Positions 7,850 to 17,322 of a DNA stretch of 64,000 nucleotides are shown here, piece after piece. The first letter of the stretch is position 1. Each line of letters starts with the position of its first letter. The notes below the pieces were generated by a model. That model was not told where the DNA came from. It saw only the letters and a program-made list of their open reading frames with translations, and did not search any database. Source of the DNA: Micromonospora sp. MW-13 (lineage in GTDB: Bacteria; Actinomycetota; Actinomycetes; Mycobacteriales; Micromonosporaceae); contig NZ_QKKX01000011.1 of the NCBI RefSeq assembly GCF_003434305.1, forward strand, positions 429,536 to 493,535. Direction: 5' to 3'. Position numbers and translations under genes: made by a program.

Positions 7850-9838
7850 ATGCCCAAGCGGGTAACCACGGAACCCGGACGAGATCGGGGCCCCGCGATC
7901 CTCGCGCCCGCCCGCTTCGGCGGCTACCCCGGTCCGTTGCGGCCGGCGCTGCCCGGGGCCAAGCTGATCAAGCTGCTCGGCACCACCGACGCCAAGCAGA
8001 TCGGCCTGCTGTACCTGATCACCTCGTTCGGCTTCTTCCTCATCGGCGGGGTGCTGGCGCTGTTGCTCCGGGCCGAACTGGCCCGGCCGAGGATGCAGTT
8101 CCTGTCCCCCGAGCAGTACAACCAGGCGTTCACCATGCACGGCACGATCATGCTGCTGCTGTTCGCGACGCCGATGGTGTTCGCGTTCGGCAACTACATC
8201 GTGCCGTTGCAGATCGGTGCCCCGGACGTGGCCTTCCCCCGGCTCAACGCCTTCGCCTACTGGCTGTACCTGTTCGGTGGAACGCTGGTGGTCGCCAGCT
8301 ACGCCACCCCCGGCGGGGCCGCCGACTTCGGGTGGACCGCGTACACCCCGCTGAGCCGGGCGGAGCACAGCCCCGGCGTCGGCGGGAACATGTGGATCGT
8401 CGGCCTGGTCCTCTCCGGCCTGGGCACGATCCTCGGCGCGGTGAACCTGATCACCACCACGCTGACCCTGCGCGCCCCCGGGATGACCATGTTCCGGATG
8501 CCGATCTTCACCTGGAACCTGCTGCTCACCAGCGTCCTGGTGATCCTGGTCTTCCCGCTGCTGGCCGCCGCGCTGCTCGCGCTCGCCGCCGACCGGCTGC
8601 TCGACGCGCACGTGTTCGACCCGGCCACCAGCGGGCCGATGCTGTGGCAGCACCTGTTCTGGTTCTTCGGCCATCCCGAGGTCTACATCGTGGCGCTGCC
8701 GTTCTTCGGCATCATCACCGAGATCATTCCGGTGTTCGCCCGCAAGCCGATCTTCGGTTACACGGGTCTCGTGCTCGCCACCATCGCGATCACCGTCCTG
8801 TCGATGACCGTGTGGGCGCACCACATGTTCGGCACCGGCCAGGTGCTGCTGCCGTTCTTCAGCATCCTCAGCTACCTGATCGCGGTGCCCACCGGAGTGA
8901 AGTTCTTCAACTGGATCGGCACGATGTGGAAGGGCCAGCTCACCTTCGAGACGCCGATGCTGTTCGCCATCGGCTTCCTGGTCACCTTCCTGCTCGGCGG
9001 GCTCACCGGGGTGCTGCTGGCCAGCCCGCCGGCGGACTTCCACGTCACCGACACCTACTTCGTGGTGGCGCACTTCCACTACGTGCTGTTCGGCACCATC
9101 GTGTTCGCCGCGTTCGGCGGGGTGTACTTCTGGTTCCCGAAGATGACCGGCCGGCTGCTCGACGAGCGGCTCGGAAAGATCCACTTCTGGACCATGTTCC
9201 TCGGCTTCCACGCCACCTTCCTGGTGCAGCACTGGCTGGGCAACGAGGGCATGCCCCGCCGGTACGCCGACTACCTGCCCGGCGACGGCTTCACCACGCT
9301 GAACATGATCTCCACGGTGGGGTCGTTCGTCCTCGGCGCGTCCACGCTGTTCTTCATGTACAACGTGTGGAAGTCCTGGCGGTACGGGGCGATGGTGACG
9401 GTGGACGACCCCTGGGGCTTCGGCAACTCCCTCGAATGGGCGACCACCTGCCCGCCCCCGCTGCGCAACTTCGACCGGATGCCGCGAATCCGTTCCGAGC
9501 GCCCGGCGTTCGACTTCAAGTACGGCCACCTGGTCGCCGACCTCGGCCGGGACCTGCCGCAGCGCGCCACGAAGCCGCCGCAGAGCTTCGCCGAGGAGCT
9601 ACACCACGAGCGGCACGTGCCCGAGTCGCCGGCGGCCGAGGGGGCGCACGGCGCCCGCCGGGCCGCCGACTACCAGCCGGCGCCGCAGTCGGGGGCGCGG
9701 CCGGTGGACGTGCCGGAGCCGGAGGAGATCCGTCGGCCCAGCTTCGAGCACACCGACGCGCCGGGCGAGGAGCCGGGACCGCCGGAGGACGAGCGGTGGC
9801 GCCACCCGCACGGCCGGGGCGAGACCCCGGAGCGCTGA
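7850..9838 (+). CDS. ctaD: Cytochrome c oxidase subunit I
   Basis: A 662-residue heme-copper oxidase subunit I, catalysing oxygen reduction at the heme a3-CuB centre in the cytoplasmic membrane. The signature [14 protein letters not shown] (around residue 275) carries the His-Tyr crosslink pair. [11 protein letters not shown] supplies the CuB histidines, and [20 protein letters not shown] the heme a and a3 ligands. About twelve membrane helices are evident. The long hydrophilic tail from about residue 560, rich in Pro, Glu and Arg, is typical of high-GC actinobacterial CtaD. The ATG is preceded by GAGAAG. No other oxidase subunits are adjacent, as often for the actinobacterial ctaD. Confidence 0.96.
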   Translation: MPKRVTTEPGRDRGPAILAPARFGGYPGPLRPALPGAKLIKLLGTTDAKQIGLLYLITSFGFFLIGGVLALLLRAELARPRMQFLSPEQYNQAFTMHGTIMLLLFATPMVFAFGNYIVPLQIGAPDVAFPRLNAFAYWLYLFGGTLVVASYATPGGAADFGWTAYTPLSRAEHSPGVGGNMWIVGLVLSGLGTILGAVNLITTTLTLRAPGMTMFRMPIFTWNLLLTSVLVILVFPLLAAALLALAADRLLDAHVFDPATSGPMLWQHLFWFFGHPEVYIVALPFFGIITEIIPVFARKPIFGYTGLVLATIAITVLSMTVWAHHMFGTGQVLLPFFSILSYLIAVPTGVKFFNWIGTMWKGQLTFETPMLFAIGFLVTFLLGGLTGVLLASPPADFHVTDTYFVVAHFHYVLFGTIVFAAFGGVYFWFPKMTGRLLDERLGKIHFWTMFLGFHATFLVQHWLGNEGMPRRYADYLPGDGFTTLNMISTVGSFVLGASTLFFMYNVWKSWRYGAMVTVDDPWGFGNSLEWATTCPPPLRNFDRMPRIRSERPAFDFKYGHLVADLGRDLPQRATKPPQSFAEELHHERHVPESPAAEGAHGARRAADYQPAPQSGARPVDVPEPEEIRRPSFEHTDAPGEEPGPPEDERWRHPHGRGETPER

Positions 9839-9854
9839 CCCCGGCGGGTGACGC

Positions 9855-9894
9855 GCGGCGGGGCGGACCGGGGTAAACCCGTCCGCCCCGCCGC
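9855..9894. terminator. Strong bidirectional hairpin between ctaD and the sigma gene
   Basis: GCGGCGGGGCGGAC (9855-9868) pairs perfectly with GTCCGCCCCGCCGC (9881-9894); the loop itself contains a small GGG/CCC stem. No T-run follows. It lies between two convergent genes. Confidence 0.65.
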
Positions 9895-10004
9895 ACAGCT
9901 CCGTCCCACCGCCGTCGAGGTCCGTCCGTCCCGTCGGGGTCCTTTCGTCCCGCCGAGGTCCTTTCGTCGCGCGCCGGATCGCCCGCCGCGCGCCGGATCG
10001 CCGC
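9895..10004. repeat. Short degenerate direct repeats in the ctaD/sigma gap
   Basis: GTCCTTTCGTC occurs twice (in 9940-9971) and GCGCGCCGGATCGCC twice (about 9967-10002). Nothing coding is visible. Confidence 0.5.
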
Positions 10005-11141
10005 TCAGTCGCGGGGCGGAGGCAGGCCGGCGGCGGTCAGCGACCGGCGGACCGCCGGCTGCACCCGGGTCAGCCGCAACGGCACCCCGGTACGCTCCGC
10101 GGCGTCCCGGCCGGCCATCAGCGCGGCGATCCCGCCGGCGTCGAAGCCGCCCGCGCCGACCAGGTCGACCACCACCTCGCGGGGCTGCCCGGTCACCGCC
10201 GCCAGCATCGCCCTGCGCAGCCGGTCCGCGCCGTCCCGGTCGACCTCGCCGCCGACCTCGACGACCACCCGGTCGCCGTTGTGCCGCACCGAGATCCGCG
10301 CCTTGCCCGGCCCGGACTCGGCCGCGCCGTTCTGCCACGGCGGCGGGGCGTCGGCGAGCATCGCCTGCCGCAGCCAGGTCAGCGCCCGCGACAGCAGGCG
10401 GGAGACGTGCATCTGGGAGATGCCGAACCGGGCGGCGATCTCGGCCTGGGTCTGGTTGCCGTAGAAGCGCATCGCCAGGATGCGCCGCTCCCGCCAGGGC
10501 AGCCGGTGCAGCAGCCCACTGACGGTGACCCGGTCGTCGACCGACTCCAGCGCGTTGTCGCTCTCGCCGACCAGGTCGCCGAACTCGGCCGAGCTCTCCC
10601 CGCCGACCGGCGCGTTGAGCGAGGCCGGGCTGTACCCGGCGGCGGACTCCAGGGCGGCGAGGATCTCCTCTTCCGGGGTCTCCAGCCGCTGCGCGAGTTC
10701 GGCCACACTCGGGGCCCGGGACAGCTCGCTGGTCAGCGCCGCGGTCGCCTGCCCGACCTCCAGGATCAGGTCGCGCAGCCGGCGGGGCACGTGCACGCCC
10801 CAGGTCCGGTCCCGGAAGTGCCGCTTGATCTCGCCGACGATGGTGATCGCCGCGTACGCGGTGAACGAGCCCCGCTCCGGGTCGTACCGGTCGACGGCGT
10901 TGACCAGTCCGAGCCGGGCCACCTGCTCCAGATCCTCCAACGGCTCACCCCGCCCCCGGTACCGGCGGGCGAGCCGGCCGGCGAACGGCAGCGCGAAGCG
11001 GACCAGGTCGTCACGCGCCTCCTGCCGCCGCTCGGGGGGCAGGCCCTCGATCCGCGCCGCGTACGCCAGCGCCGCCGCGTCAAGGTCCTCCAGACCCCGT
11101 TCGGTGGGTGGTGGTGTGGTCGTGGTGGTCTGTCCGAACAT
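10005..11141 (-). CDS. SigB/SigF/SigG-type RNA polymerase sigma factor with a fused C-terminal STAS domain
   Basis: A 378-residue protein. Residues about 25-110 are sigma-70 region 2 (LEDLEQVARLGLVNAVDRYD, then GSFTAYAAITIVGEIKRHFR), about 120-180 region 3, and about 200-255 region 4 (LPWRERRILAMRFYGNQTQ, then AEIAARFGISQMHVSRLLSR). After a short linker, about residues 285-375 form a STAS fold: RISVRHNGDRVVVEVGGEV, EVVVDLVGAGGFDAGGIAAL. Ordinary stress-type sigma factors of this class end after region 4 at about 260 residues. Where stand-alone STAS antagonists carry D-S-[ST]-G, this one reads FDAGG, so the phospho-acceptor Ser is absent. The ATG at 11141 has GGGAGG upstream. It probably directs a stress or developmental regulon; the fusion suggests built-in partner-switching control, which is inference. 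Confidence 0.9.
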   Translation of the reverse strand: MFGQTTTTTPPPTERGLEDLDAAALAYAARIEGLPPERRQEARDDLVRFALPFAGRLARRYRGRGEPLEDLEQVARLGLVNAVDRYDPERGSFTAYAAITIVGEIKRHFRDRTWGVHVPRRLRDLILEVGQATAALTSELSRAPSVAELAQRLETPEEEILAALESAAGYSPASLNAPVGGESSAEFGDLVGESDNALESVDDRVTVSGLLHRLPWRERRILAMRFYGNQTQAEIAARFGISQMHVSRLLSRALTWLRQAMLADAPPPWQNGAAESGPGKARISVRHNGDRVVVEVGGEVDRDGADRLRRAMLAAVTGQPREVVVDLVGAGGFDAGGIAALMAGRDAAERTGVPLRLTRVQPAVRRSLTAAGLPPPRD

Positions 11142-11430
11142 CCGCGCCTCCCTCAGGAAGGTCCCCGCCTGATCGGGAAAGCCGGTCGCGCGCGTGGTCG
11201 AGCCACGCACCGGGCCGGAAAGTGGGTCACCTGACGTGAATCGTCGAGGAGCGTCGACCGCGAGCTGCGCAGCGTGGCCGGGCCGTCGCAGCCAGCGGTG
11301 TTCCCGCTCCGTAGGTACTCAATCACGGCGGCCCGGGTTCGCGAGGATGTTTCGGCCGGCTGGTGCGACCGGCCTCGGCGCGGCGCGCGGCGGGCGGGTC
11401 GGGGCGGCACTCCGCGCGCGGCGGATCGGG
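11142..11430. other. Intergenic region upstream of the sigma gene, no gene seen
   Basis: No coding signal on either strand. It must hold the leftward promoter of the sigma gene. I could not assign a convincing -35/-10 pair; the sequence CGTCGAGGAGCGTCGA near 11243 is a loose inverted repeat. Confidence 0.4.
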
Positions 11431-12873
11431 TCAGCAGACCACCAGTCCCTGGTCGCCGGCTCCGTCGCGCAGGGCCTCGACGGCGGTCGCGACGGGCAGC
11501 GGCGGCGGCACCGGCAGGTCGTACGGCTGGGCCCGCAGCACCTCGGTGGCGCGGCGGGTCGGCACCGCCGTGACCGGGTAGCCCCGGGCCGCGGTGCGGT
11601 CCAGGGCCCGACGGCGGCGGCCGAAGGCGGCCACGGCCAGCCACTGCGGCAGCCCGGCCAGGGCCGGCGAGCGCATCCCCGGCGACTCCGGCAGCACGTC
11701 CACCGAGCTGAACGGCTCGCTGCCGGCCAGCCACCACTCCGCCGCGTCGACGGCCCGCCGGGTGGCGTTCTCGCACCAGTACGGCACCAGCCCGGCCCGC
11801 AGCACCTGCCACGGGTCGAGCAGCCGCCCGCACTCGACGACCAGCCGGTCGCCGGTCTTGCCGGCCCGCCGCAGCCACGCCCGGTACAGGTCGGCGACCG
11901 CGGCGCTGAGCGACTCCGCCCGGGGGAACAGCACCCGGTGCAGCAGGTGCCCGCGCCGCCCGGCCCACGCCCGGACGGCGAGCTCGAAACCGGGCTCCAC
12001 GCCGTGCTCGGCGTAGCCCTGCGGGGCGCCGACCTCCGGCGGCTCCCAGCGGGAACCGTCGCCACCGGCGGAGCGGAGCACCTGGCGCAGCGCGTGCGAG
12101 TCCGGGTGGAAGTCCACCGGGTCCAGCCCGCTGGCCGGGGAGCCGGCCTGGAAGCTGTGCCCCAGCCCGACGTCGTGCACCGGCCAGGTCCGGGCGTCGC
12201 GCAGCAGCAGCAGCGGGGCTCCGGGCTCGACCCGGTCGGTCAGGAACCGGGCGTACGCCGCGGGCAGGTGCTGCCAGCGCACGCCGAGCGATACCGTCGC
12301 CCCGGCGAGCGCGCCCCGGCTGGCCGGGCAGTGCACCTGCCGCACGTGCACGTCGGGGTTGCCGGCGAGCAGCCGGGCGGCGAGCGCCGCGCCGTGGCCG
12401 AGGGCGGCTGCGGGGCTGTCCACCGCGCCTCGGGTCCAGTGCACCGTCGTCTCGAACGCGGCGGGCAGCCAGGGCACGCCCAGGGCCACCGCCAGGTGCG
12501 CCGCCGCGCCGTGCGGGGAGCCCAGCACCACGCCCGGGTAGCGGCGGCGCGGGTACTGGTCGACGATCCACCGCGCCACCCGGGCGGCGTCGACCTCGGC
12601 GGTCTGGTCGGGGGTGAGCGCGACCCGTCCGGCGGCCCGGGCGGCGGCTGCCCGGCGCACCGGCTCGGGCGCGCCGGTGAACCGGGACAACACGCCCGGC
12701 TGGCCCATGTCGGCGCAGTCCTCCCCGCGCAGGGCCCGGGCCGCGGCGGCGACCAGGACGCGTCCGGTGCTGCCCACCGCCACCACCCGGTCGCCGGCCA
12801 GTCCGGCCCCGTCCGCCGTGAGTCCCCCGCGCACCGGATGCGCGGGTCCCAGCCCGCTTCGTTCGTTCGCCAC
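11431..12873 (-). CDS. Unrecognised 480-residue protein
   Basis: I do not recognise this protein. The coding frame is supported by steady third-position GC over 480 codons and by mixed, protein-like composition. Visible pieces are a Rossmann-like opening (DRVVAVGSTGRVLVAAAARAL), VVLGSPHGAAAHLAVALGVPWLP around residue 110, a middle section with WEPPEVGAPQGYAEHGVEP, and a C-terminal section with YWCENATRRAVDAAEWWLAG. No membrane helix or signal peptide is obvious. The GTG at 12873 is my choice, with only a weak ribosome site; a further upstream in-frame region is Pro/Arg-rich low complexity and was excluded. It is isolated, leftward, downstream of a 460-base gap. Confidence 0.6.
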   Translation of the reverse strand: MANERSGLGPAHPVRGGLTADGAGLAGDRVVAVGSTGRVLVAAAARALRGEDCADMGQPGVLSRFTGAPEPVRRAAAARAAGRVALTPDQTAEVDAARVARWIVDQYPRRRYPGVVLGSPHGAAAHLAVALGVPWLPAAFETTVHWTRGAVDSPAAALGHGAALAARLLAGNPDVHVRQVHCPASRGALAGATVSLGVRWQHLPAAYARFLTDRVEPGAPLLLLRDARTWPVHDVGLGHSFQAGSPASGLDPVDFHPDSHALRQVLRSAGGDGSRWEPPEVGAPQGYAEHGVEPGFELAVRAWAGRRGHLLHRVLFPRAESLSAAVADLYRAWLRRAGKTGDRLVVECGRLLDPWQVLRAGLVPYWCENATRRAVDAAEWWLAGSEPFSSVDVLPESPGMRSPALAGLPQWLAVAAFGRRRRALDRTAARGYPVTAVPTRRATEVLRAQPYDLPVPPPLPVATAVEALRDGAGDQGLVVC

Positions 12874-13335
12874 GCGGCCCGGCTTCCCGTCCCGATGGGG
12901 TCTAAACGGGGCCTCCGCCACCCGGCGGGGGCATTCCCCGTTGGACGGGCGCTTGCCCCCTGCGGTCCCCGCCGTGCCGGCTGGGCGTGGCGTCCGGGGC
13001 CGCCCCGGATGGGTCGCCCCGGCCGGGTTGGCCGGCCGGACTGGGCCGACCCGGGCTGGGGCGGCCGGGGCTGGGGCGCCCGGACTGGGGCGCCAGGGGC
13101 TGGGTGACCCGGCTACATGGTCAACTCGACATCGTTGACATCGCGGTGTCGAAGGCGCGGCAGGGCCCCTTGTCAATGACCTAAAGTCGATCATGGCTGC
13201 TCGGAGAGGCCCGGACCGTGGCGACGGGCCCGGTGGTCTCCCTGCGGTGGCGACGGGAGACGGCGGACGGCGCCACCCCTGGCGGAGGTCGGCAGCGGCG
13301 CCTGGCGGAGGTCGGCAGCCTGGTGGCCGGACGGG
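12874..13335. other. Gene-free stretch with short repeats
   Basis: No convincing gene. Around 13030-13110 the plus strand carries several near-copies of GGGCTGGGGCG. CTGGCGGAGGTCGGCAGC occurs at 13279-13296 and again at 13302-13319, and GTGGCGACGGG occurs twice just before. TCGACA (13126-13131) and TGTCGA (13147-13152) are an inverted pair, and TTGACA-like hexamers occur on both strands near 13135 and 13170, so a promoter is possible. Confidence 0.5.
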
Positions 13336-15090
13336 CTAGCCGAGACCGTCGGCCTCGACGGCCACCCGCCTGGCGAGCAGCCGCTCCCGGACCAGCCGGG
13401 CCGCGTCGCCGTCGGCGACCAGGCCCCGCAGGTCGGCCAGGGCCGGCTCCGGCGGGCGCAGCGGCACGGTGGGGTCGACCACGGCCTCCAGCACGCTGGG
13501 CCGGTCCGCGGCGAGGGCCTCGTCCCACGCCGCGCCGACCAACTCGGGCCGGTCCACCCGCACCCCGTGCAGGCCGAGCAGCCGGGCCCACCCGGCGTAC
13601 GGCACGTCGGGCCGGCGGGCGGACGCCCCGGTGGGTGCCTGGCCGCCGCCCGTGCCCGAGTGGTCGCGGTTGTTGAGCACCAGCACCACCAGCCGGGGGT
13701 CGGCCCACTCCCGCCAGTGGTGGGCGACGGTGATCAGCTCGGCCAGGCCGTTGAGCTGCATCGCGCCGTCCCCGGCCAGCGCGATCACCGGCCGGTCCGG
13801 GCGGGCCAGCTTCGCCGCCACCGCGTACGGCAGGGCGCAGCCCGTCGAGCCGAGGGTGCCGCAGAGCTGGGCGGTCACCCCGGGCGGCAGTTCCAGGTGC
13901 CGGGCGTACCAGTAGATGACCGAGCCGACGTCGACGGAGACCGCTGCCGAGCGGGGCATCCGGACGGAGAGCTGGTGCAGCACCAGTTGCGGGTTGACCG
14001 GCTCGCCGGGTTCCTCGGTTCGGGCCGCCGCCTCCTCCCGCCACCGGTCCACCGACCTCTCCACCGTCCGGCGCCAGTCCCGCCGGGGCCGGACGGGCAC
14101 CCGGTCGAGCAGCACCCGCAGCGTCTCGGCGGCGTCGCCGACCAACGGCACGTCCACCGGGTAGCGGGTGCCGATCCGGCGGCCGTCGATGTCGATCTGG
14201 ATGGTGCGGGTCTGTACCGGGTAGTAGTCGGTCCACGGGTCGTTGGTGCCGACCATCAGCAGGGTGTCGCAGCCGCCCATGAGCTGGGCGGCGGCGCTGG
14301 TGCCCACCTCGCCCAGCACGCCGGTGTGGAAGGGCAGCCGCTCGTCCAGCACCGGCTTGCCGAGCAGGCTGGTGGCCACCCCGGCGCCGAGCCGGTCGGC
14401 CAGCGCCACGATCTCCCGCGCCGCACCGTGCCCGCCCTGGCCGACCAGGATGGCCACCCGGTTGCCGGCGCCCAGCAGGGACGCGGCGGCGGCCAGGTCG
14501 GCGTCGTGCGGAAGCACCCGGGCCAGCGGCTCCCCCGGGGTCGCCGACGTCACGCCGGTGACCTGCGGCAGCCGGTCGGGCACCAGCGCCAGTTGCACGG
14601 CCAGGGGCAGCACCACGCAGGTGGGGCTGCGGGTGGCGGCGGCGGTCCGGAACGCCTGGTCCAGCACGGCGGGCACCTGCTCGGGCGTGCGCCCGTAGCG
14701 GACGAACTGGTTGCACACGTCGCCGAAGAGCCGGCTCAGCCCGATCTCCTCGTGGGCGCCGCCGAGCGGGCCGGTGATGTCCTCGCCGACGATGGCGACC
14801 ACCGGCTTGCTGTCCAGCTTGGCGTCGTACAGGCCGTTGAGCAGGTGCACCGCGCTGGGCCCCTGGGTGGCCAAACAGACCCCGAGCTCGCCGGTGAACT
14901 TGGCGTGCCCGCTGGCCATGAAGGAGGCGGTCTCCTCGTGCCGGGCGGGGACGAACTGCGGATCGCCGCCGGCACGGTCAAGGGCCGCGACGACCGGGGC
15001 GATGGCCGGGCCGGGACAGCCGAACGCGCGCGGCACCCGCCAGGCCCGCAGCCGCTCCACCACCAGGTCGGCGACGGTACGATCAACCAT
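13336..15090 (-). CDS. Thiamine-pyrophosphate-dependent enzyme, pyruvate oxidase / pyruvate:quinone dehydrogenase type
   Basis: A 584-residue three-domain TPP enzyme. The N-terminal PYR domain holds the catalytic Glu in ARHEETASFMASGHAKF (about residue 52). The middle domain carries RVAILVGQGGHGAAREI. The C-terminal PP domain has the TPP/Mg motif GDGAMQLNGLAELITVAHHW, closing with VLNNRDHSG. Order and spacing resemble PoxB-type pyruvate oxidases and pyruvate:quinone dehydrogenases, although acetolactate-synthase-like activities cannot be excluded. The start codon overlaps the stop of the upstream baeRF2-like gene by 8 bases, so they are co-translated. Confidence 0.85.
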   Translation of the reverse strand: MVDRTVADLVVERLRAWRVPRAFGCPGPAIAPVVAALDRAGGDPQFVPARHEETASFMASGHAKFTGELGVCLATQGPSAVHLLNGLYDAKLDSKPVVAIVGEDITGPLGGAHEEIGLSRLFGDVCNQFVRYGRTPEQVPAVLDQAFRTAAATRSPTCVVLPLAVQLALVPDRLPQVTGVTSATPGEPLARVLPHDADLAAAASLLGAGNRVAILVGQGGHGAAREIVALADRLGAGVATSLLGKPVLDERLPFHTGVLGEVGTSAAAQLMGGCDTLLMVGTNDPWTDYYPVQTRTIQIDIDGRRIGTRYPVDVPLVGDAAETLRVLLDRVPVRPRRDWRRTVERSVDRWREEAAARTEEPGEPVNPQLVLHQLSVRMPRSAAVSVDVGSVIYWYARHLELPPGVTAQLCGTLGSTGCALPYAVAAKLARPDRPVIALAGDGAMQLNGLAELITVAHHWREWADPRLVVLVLNNRDHSGTGGGQAPTGASARRPDVPYAGWARLLGLHGVRVDRPELVGAAWDEALAADRPSVLEAVVDPTVPLRPPEPALADLRGLVADGDAARLVRERLLARRVAVEADGLG

Positions 15091-16207
15091 CGCCCCGCCC
15101 GGGGGTGGCGGCGTCGACGTAGCGCAGCACCGCGCCCACCCCGTCGGTCAGTCCCGGCGCCTCGTCCGGGGCCAGCACGGTCAGCTCCGCGTCGGTGCCG
15201 ACCAGCGCCCGGACCAGGGCCGCGTCGGCGCGTGCCCGGTGCGGGTCGGGCACCGACATGGCGCCGAGCTGCCCCGCGTCGGTGGCGATGTCGGTCGGCT
15301 CCGGGCCGATCCACAGCTCCTCCGTGGAGGATGGGTCGTCCACGATCAGCATGGTGTCGACCTGTTTGCGTTGCAGTGCCGACACCACCGCGTCGAGGCC
15401 CGCCCCGACGTCCTCCTGCATGCCGAAGCGGTCCAGCGCGGCGGTCACCCGCTGGTCGGCCACCTCGGCGATGGTCTGCACGGTGAGATCGTCCATCAGC
15501 GCCGGGTCCGCCCCGGCGTGCCGCGACCCGGCGTCGGTACGGACCACCAGGTCCTGCCAGCGCTCCGGTAGCTGGGCGGCGATCATGCCGGTGGCCCGCA
15601 CGTCGCCGGCGACCACCAGCACCTCCGCGCCGACCTTCTCGGCCAGCTCCACGGTGGCCGCCGCCGCGTCACCGGCGTTGTGGTGCCAGGCCTCCATGGC
15701 CGCCCGCTGGTACCGGGACTGCGACCAGCCGCCGGGGTTGACCCGGCGCAGTTGGAAGTCCTCCCGGCCGGTGACGTGGGCGCGGCGGGGCACTCCGCCG
15801 GCGCTGACCGCCACGGCGTCCGCGCCGGTCCGGTCGGCAAGCACCCGCACCCAGGCGACCTGCTCGCCGCGCTGGGCGAGCAGGGGCATGGCGTGCGGCA
15901 GCTCCGACACCGCCGCGAGGTCCCGCAGCGGCGGCGCGGACAGGTACTCGGTGAGCACCGCCCGGCCCCGGGCGGCGAACACGGCGATGCCGTAGTCGCC
16001 CGGCATCGGGTCGTGGCCGCGGACCACCCGCTCGACGGCGTCCACGGTCGGCGCGTCGGCGCCCTGCTCGATCAGTTCACCCTTGAGGGCCCGCCAGCGC
16101 AGGTCGAGCGCCGGGCGGGCGTCCTCGGTGTCCCGGGAGGCGTCCAGATAGACCGAGCACCAGGGCCCGGGACGGTCGTAGAGCGGGCGCAGGAAGGACA
16201 GCTGCAT
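15083..16207 (-). CDS. baeRF2-like protein (Rv2629 family, eRF1/Vms1-related fold)
   Basis: A 374-residue soluble protein matching the mycobacterial Rv2629 family: LSFLRPLYDRPGPWCSVYLD at the N-terminus, then SRYQRAAMEAWHHNAGD around residue 165, EVLVVAGDVRATGMIAAQLPE, and the C-terminal VDTMLIVDDPSSTEELW. These proteins were classed as bacterial archaeo-eukaryotic release-factor-like domains (baeRF2), thought to act on stalled ribosomes or hibernation; direct function is not established. It is the first gene of a two-gene unit with the TPP enzyme and is divergent from the small membrane protein gene. The ATG at 16207 follows a GGAAAGGGG ribosome site. Confidence 0.75.
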   Translation of the reverse strand: MQLSFLRPLYDRPGPWCSVYLDASRDTEDARPALDLRWRALKGELIEQGADAPTVDAVERVVRGHDPMPGDYGIAVFAARGRAVLTEYLSAPPLRDLAAVSELPHAMPLLAQRGEQVAWVRVLADRTGADAVAVSAGGVPRRAHVTGREDFQLRRVNPGGWSQSRYQRAAMEAWHHNAGDAAAATVELAEKVGAEVLVVAGDVRATGMIAAQLPERWQDLVVRTDAGSRHAGADPALMDDLTVQTIAEVADQRVTAALDRFGMQEDVGAGLDAVVSALQRKQVDTMLIVDDPSSTEELWIGPEPTDIATDAGQLGAMSVPDPHRARADAALVRALVGTDAELTVLAPDEAPGLTDGVGAVLRYVDAATPGRGDG

Positions 16208-16375
16208 GCTCGACCCCTTTCCAGCTCGGCCCCCCGCTTACCCGCGTCGGTCGCCTTGTCACCTGAGGCCACCGTGAACGTGACTCGCGTTCATTCACGT
16301 CGTTCAGCCGGACCACCGGATACGATCGGTGCAGGGAACCGGACTCTCGGTGGTGAACGACTCACGGTGGTGCAC
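16208..16375. promoter_or_regulatory. Divergent promoter region with a spaced inverted repeat
   Basis: CGTGAA and TTCACG are perfect inverted half-sites about 15 bases apart near 16272-16298, with several further GTGA/TCAC words (for example GTGAACGACTCAC around 16353). Such clustering between divergent genes suggests a regulator site; none is recognised. Confidence 0.35.
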
Positions 16376-16912
16376 ATGGACAGCGACCTCGAATACCGGC
16401 GGATCGCTCGCCCCACGCAGCGGATCGTCACCGGTCGGGTCGTCCGGCTGCTCGACGGTTATCCCCGCGAGCTGCGGATCGGCCAGCCGGTGCTGGTCGC
16501 GGTGGTGACGGCGGCCAGCGTGATGGGCCTGCTGCTGCTGGCGTTGCGCTCGCTGTTGTCCAGCGGCGGCGGCGGGGGCCGGCGGAGCTGGAAGGAGCTG
16601 CGCAAGGGCCCGGAGTTCCTGGTCACGCCGCTGCGGCTGCGCGACTCCGCCGACCAGCTCTGCGAGGTGGAGCTGCACGGGCACCTGCCGCAGAGCGCCC
16701 TGCACCCGGCCGACTGGGTGCAGATCACCCTCCGGCCGCAGGACCCGGACCTGCCGCCCCGGGTGGAGCGGATCGTCAACCTGACCACCGGGCAGCTACT
16801 GCGGCCGCGCACCGCCACCCTGTGGAGCCACCTCGGCCCGCCGCTGCTGATCCAGGCCGTGCTGGGGGCCCTGCTGATCGCCACGATCGCCATCATCACC
16901 GTACTGACCTGA
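16376..16912 (+). CDS. Small membrane protein of unknown function
   Basis: A 178-residue protein with two membrane helices: VLVAVVTAASVMGLLLLAL (about residues 42-60) and LIQAVLGALLIATIAIITVL at the very C-terminus. Between them is a soluble beta-rich section (ELHGHLPQSALHPADWVQIT) followed by RIVNLTTGQLL. I do not recognise the family. The ATG is preferred; in-frame GTG codons at 16367 and 16370 are alternatives and the ribosome site is weak for all three. Confidence 0.65.
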   Translation: MDSDLEYRRIARPTQRIVTGRVVRLLDGYPRELRIGQPVLVAVVTAASVMGLLLLALRSLLSSGGGGGRRSWKELRKGPEFLVTPLRLRDSADQLCEVELHGHLPQSALHPADWVQITLRPQDPDLPPRVERIVNLTTGQLLRPRTATLWSHLGPPLLIQAVLGALLIATIAIITVLT

Positions 16913-16933
16913 CACCCCCGCGCCAAGGTCGCG

Positions 16934-16950
16934 CCAATTCACGGAATTGG
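16934..16950. terminator. Small AT-containing hairpin between convergent genes
   Basis: CCAATTC (16934-16940) pairs perfectly with GAATTGG (16944-16950) around a 3-base loop, between the stops of two convergent genes. It is unusually AT-rich for this window. Confidence 0.45.
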
Positions 16951-16983
16951 TGGCCTCGCTGGTGGTCCCGGCGTCGGCGGCGG

Positions 16984-17322
16984 TCAGCCGACCGGGGTCA
17001 GCGGGCGGTCCGGCTCGGGCGCGGTGCGCAGCATGCCCCGCCGGGCGGCCCAGCGCTCGAAGAACAGGGTCGCGAACGGCGGGACGGCGCAGGCCAGCGC
17101 CACGACGGTGGGCCACAGCCGCCACCGGTGCAGCCGGGCCACGGCGAGGACCAGCAGGCCGTACGCGACGAAGAGCGCGCCGTGGATCGGCCCGAAGATC
17201 TTCACCCCGATCTCGTTGTCCGGCGGCCCGTACTTGACGGCCATGCCGACCAGCAGGGCCAGCCAGGAGCAGGCCTCGGCGATCGCCGCCGCCACGAACA
17301 GCTTGGTGATCTTCTCACGCAT
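16984..17322 (-). CDS. DUF3817 family membrane protein
   Basis: A 112-residue protein with three membrane helices. The N-terminus KLFVAAAIAEACSWLALLVG, then KIFGPIHGALFVAYGLLVLA and TVVALACAVPPFATLFFERW, match the DUF3817 pattern (E.xS...L...M, GPIHG, PFGTFxFD/E), a family without known function. The ATG is preceded by GGGGGAG. It is divergent from the glutamate-cysteine ligase gene. Confidence 0.85.
   Translation of the reverse strand: MREKITKLFVAAAIAEACSWLALLVGMAVKYGPPDNEIGVKIFGPIHGALFVAYGLLVLAVARLHRWRLWPTVVALACAVPPFATLFFERWAARRGMLRTAPEPDRPLTPVG

Noticed and set aside
12987..13184. Small plus-strand ORF with GRPGLGRPGLG repeats
   Set aside because: The repeats arise from a GGGCTGGGGCG-type low-complexity tract, and there is no ribosome site.
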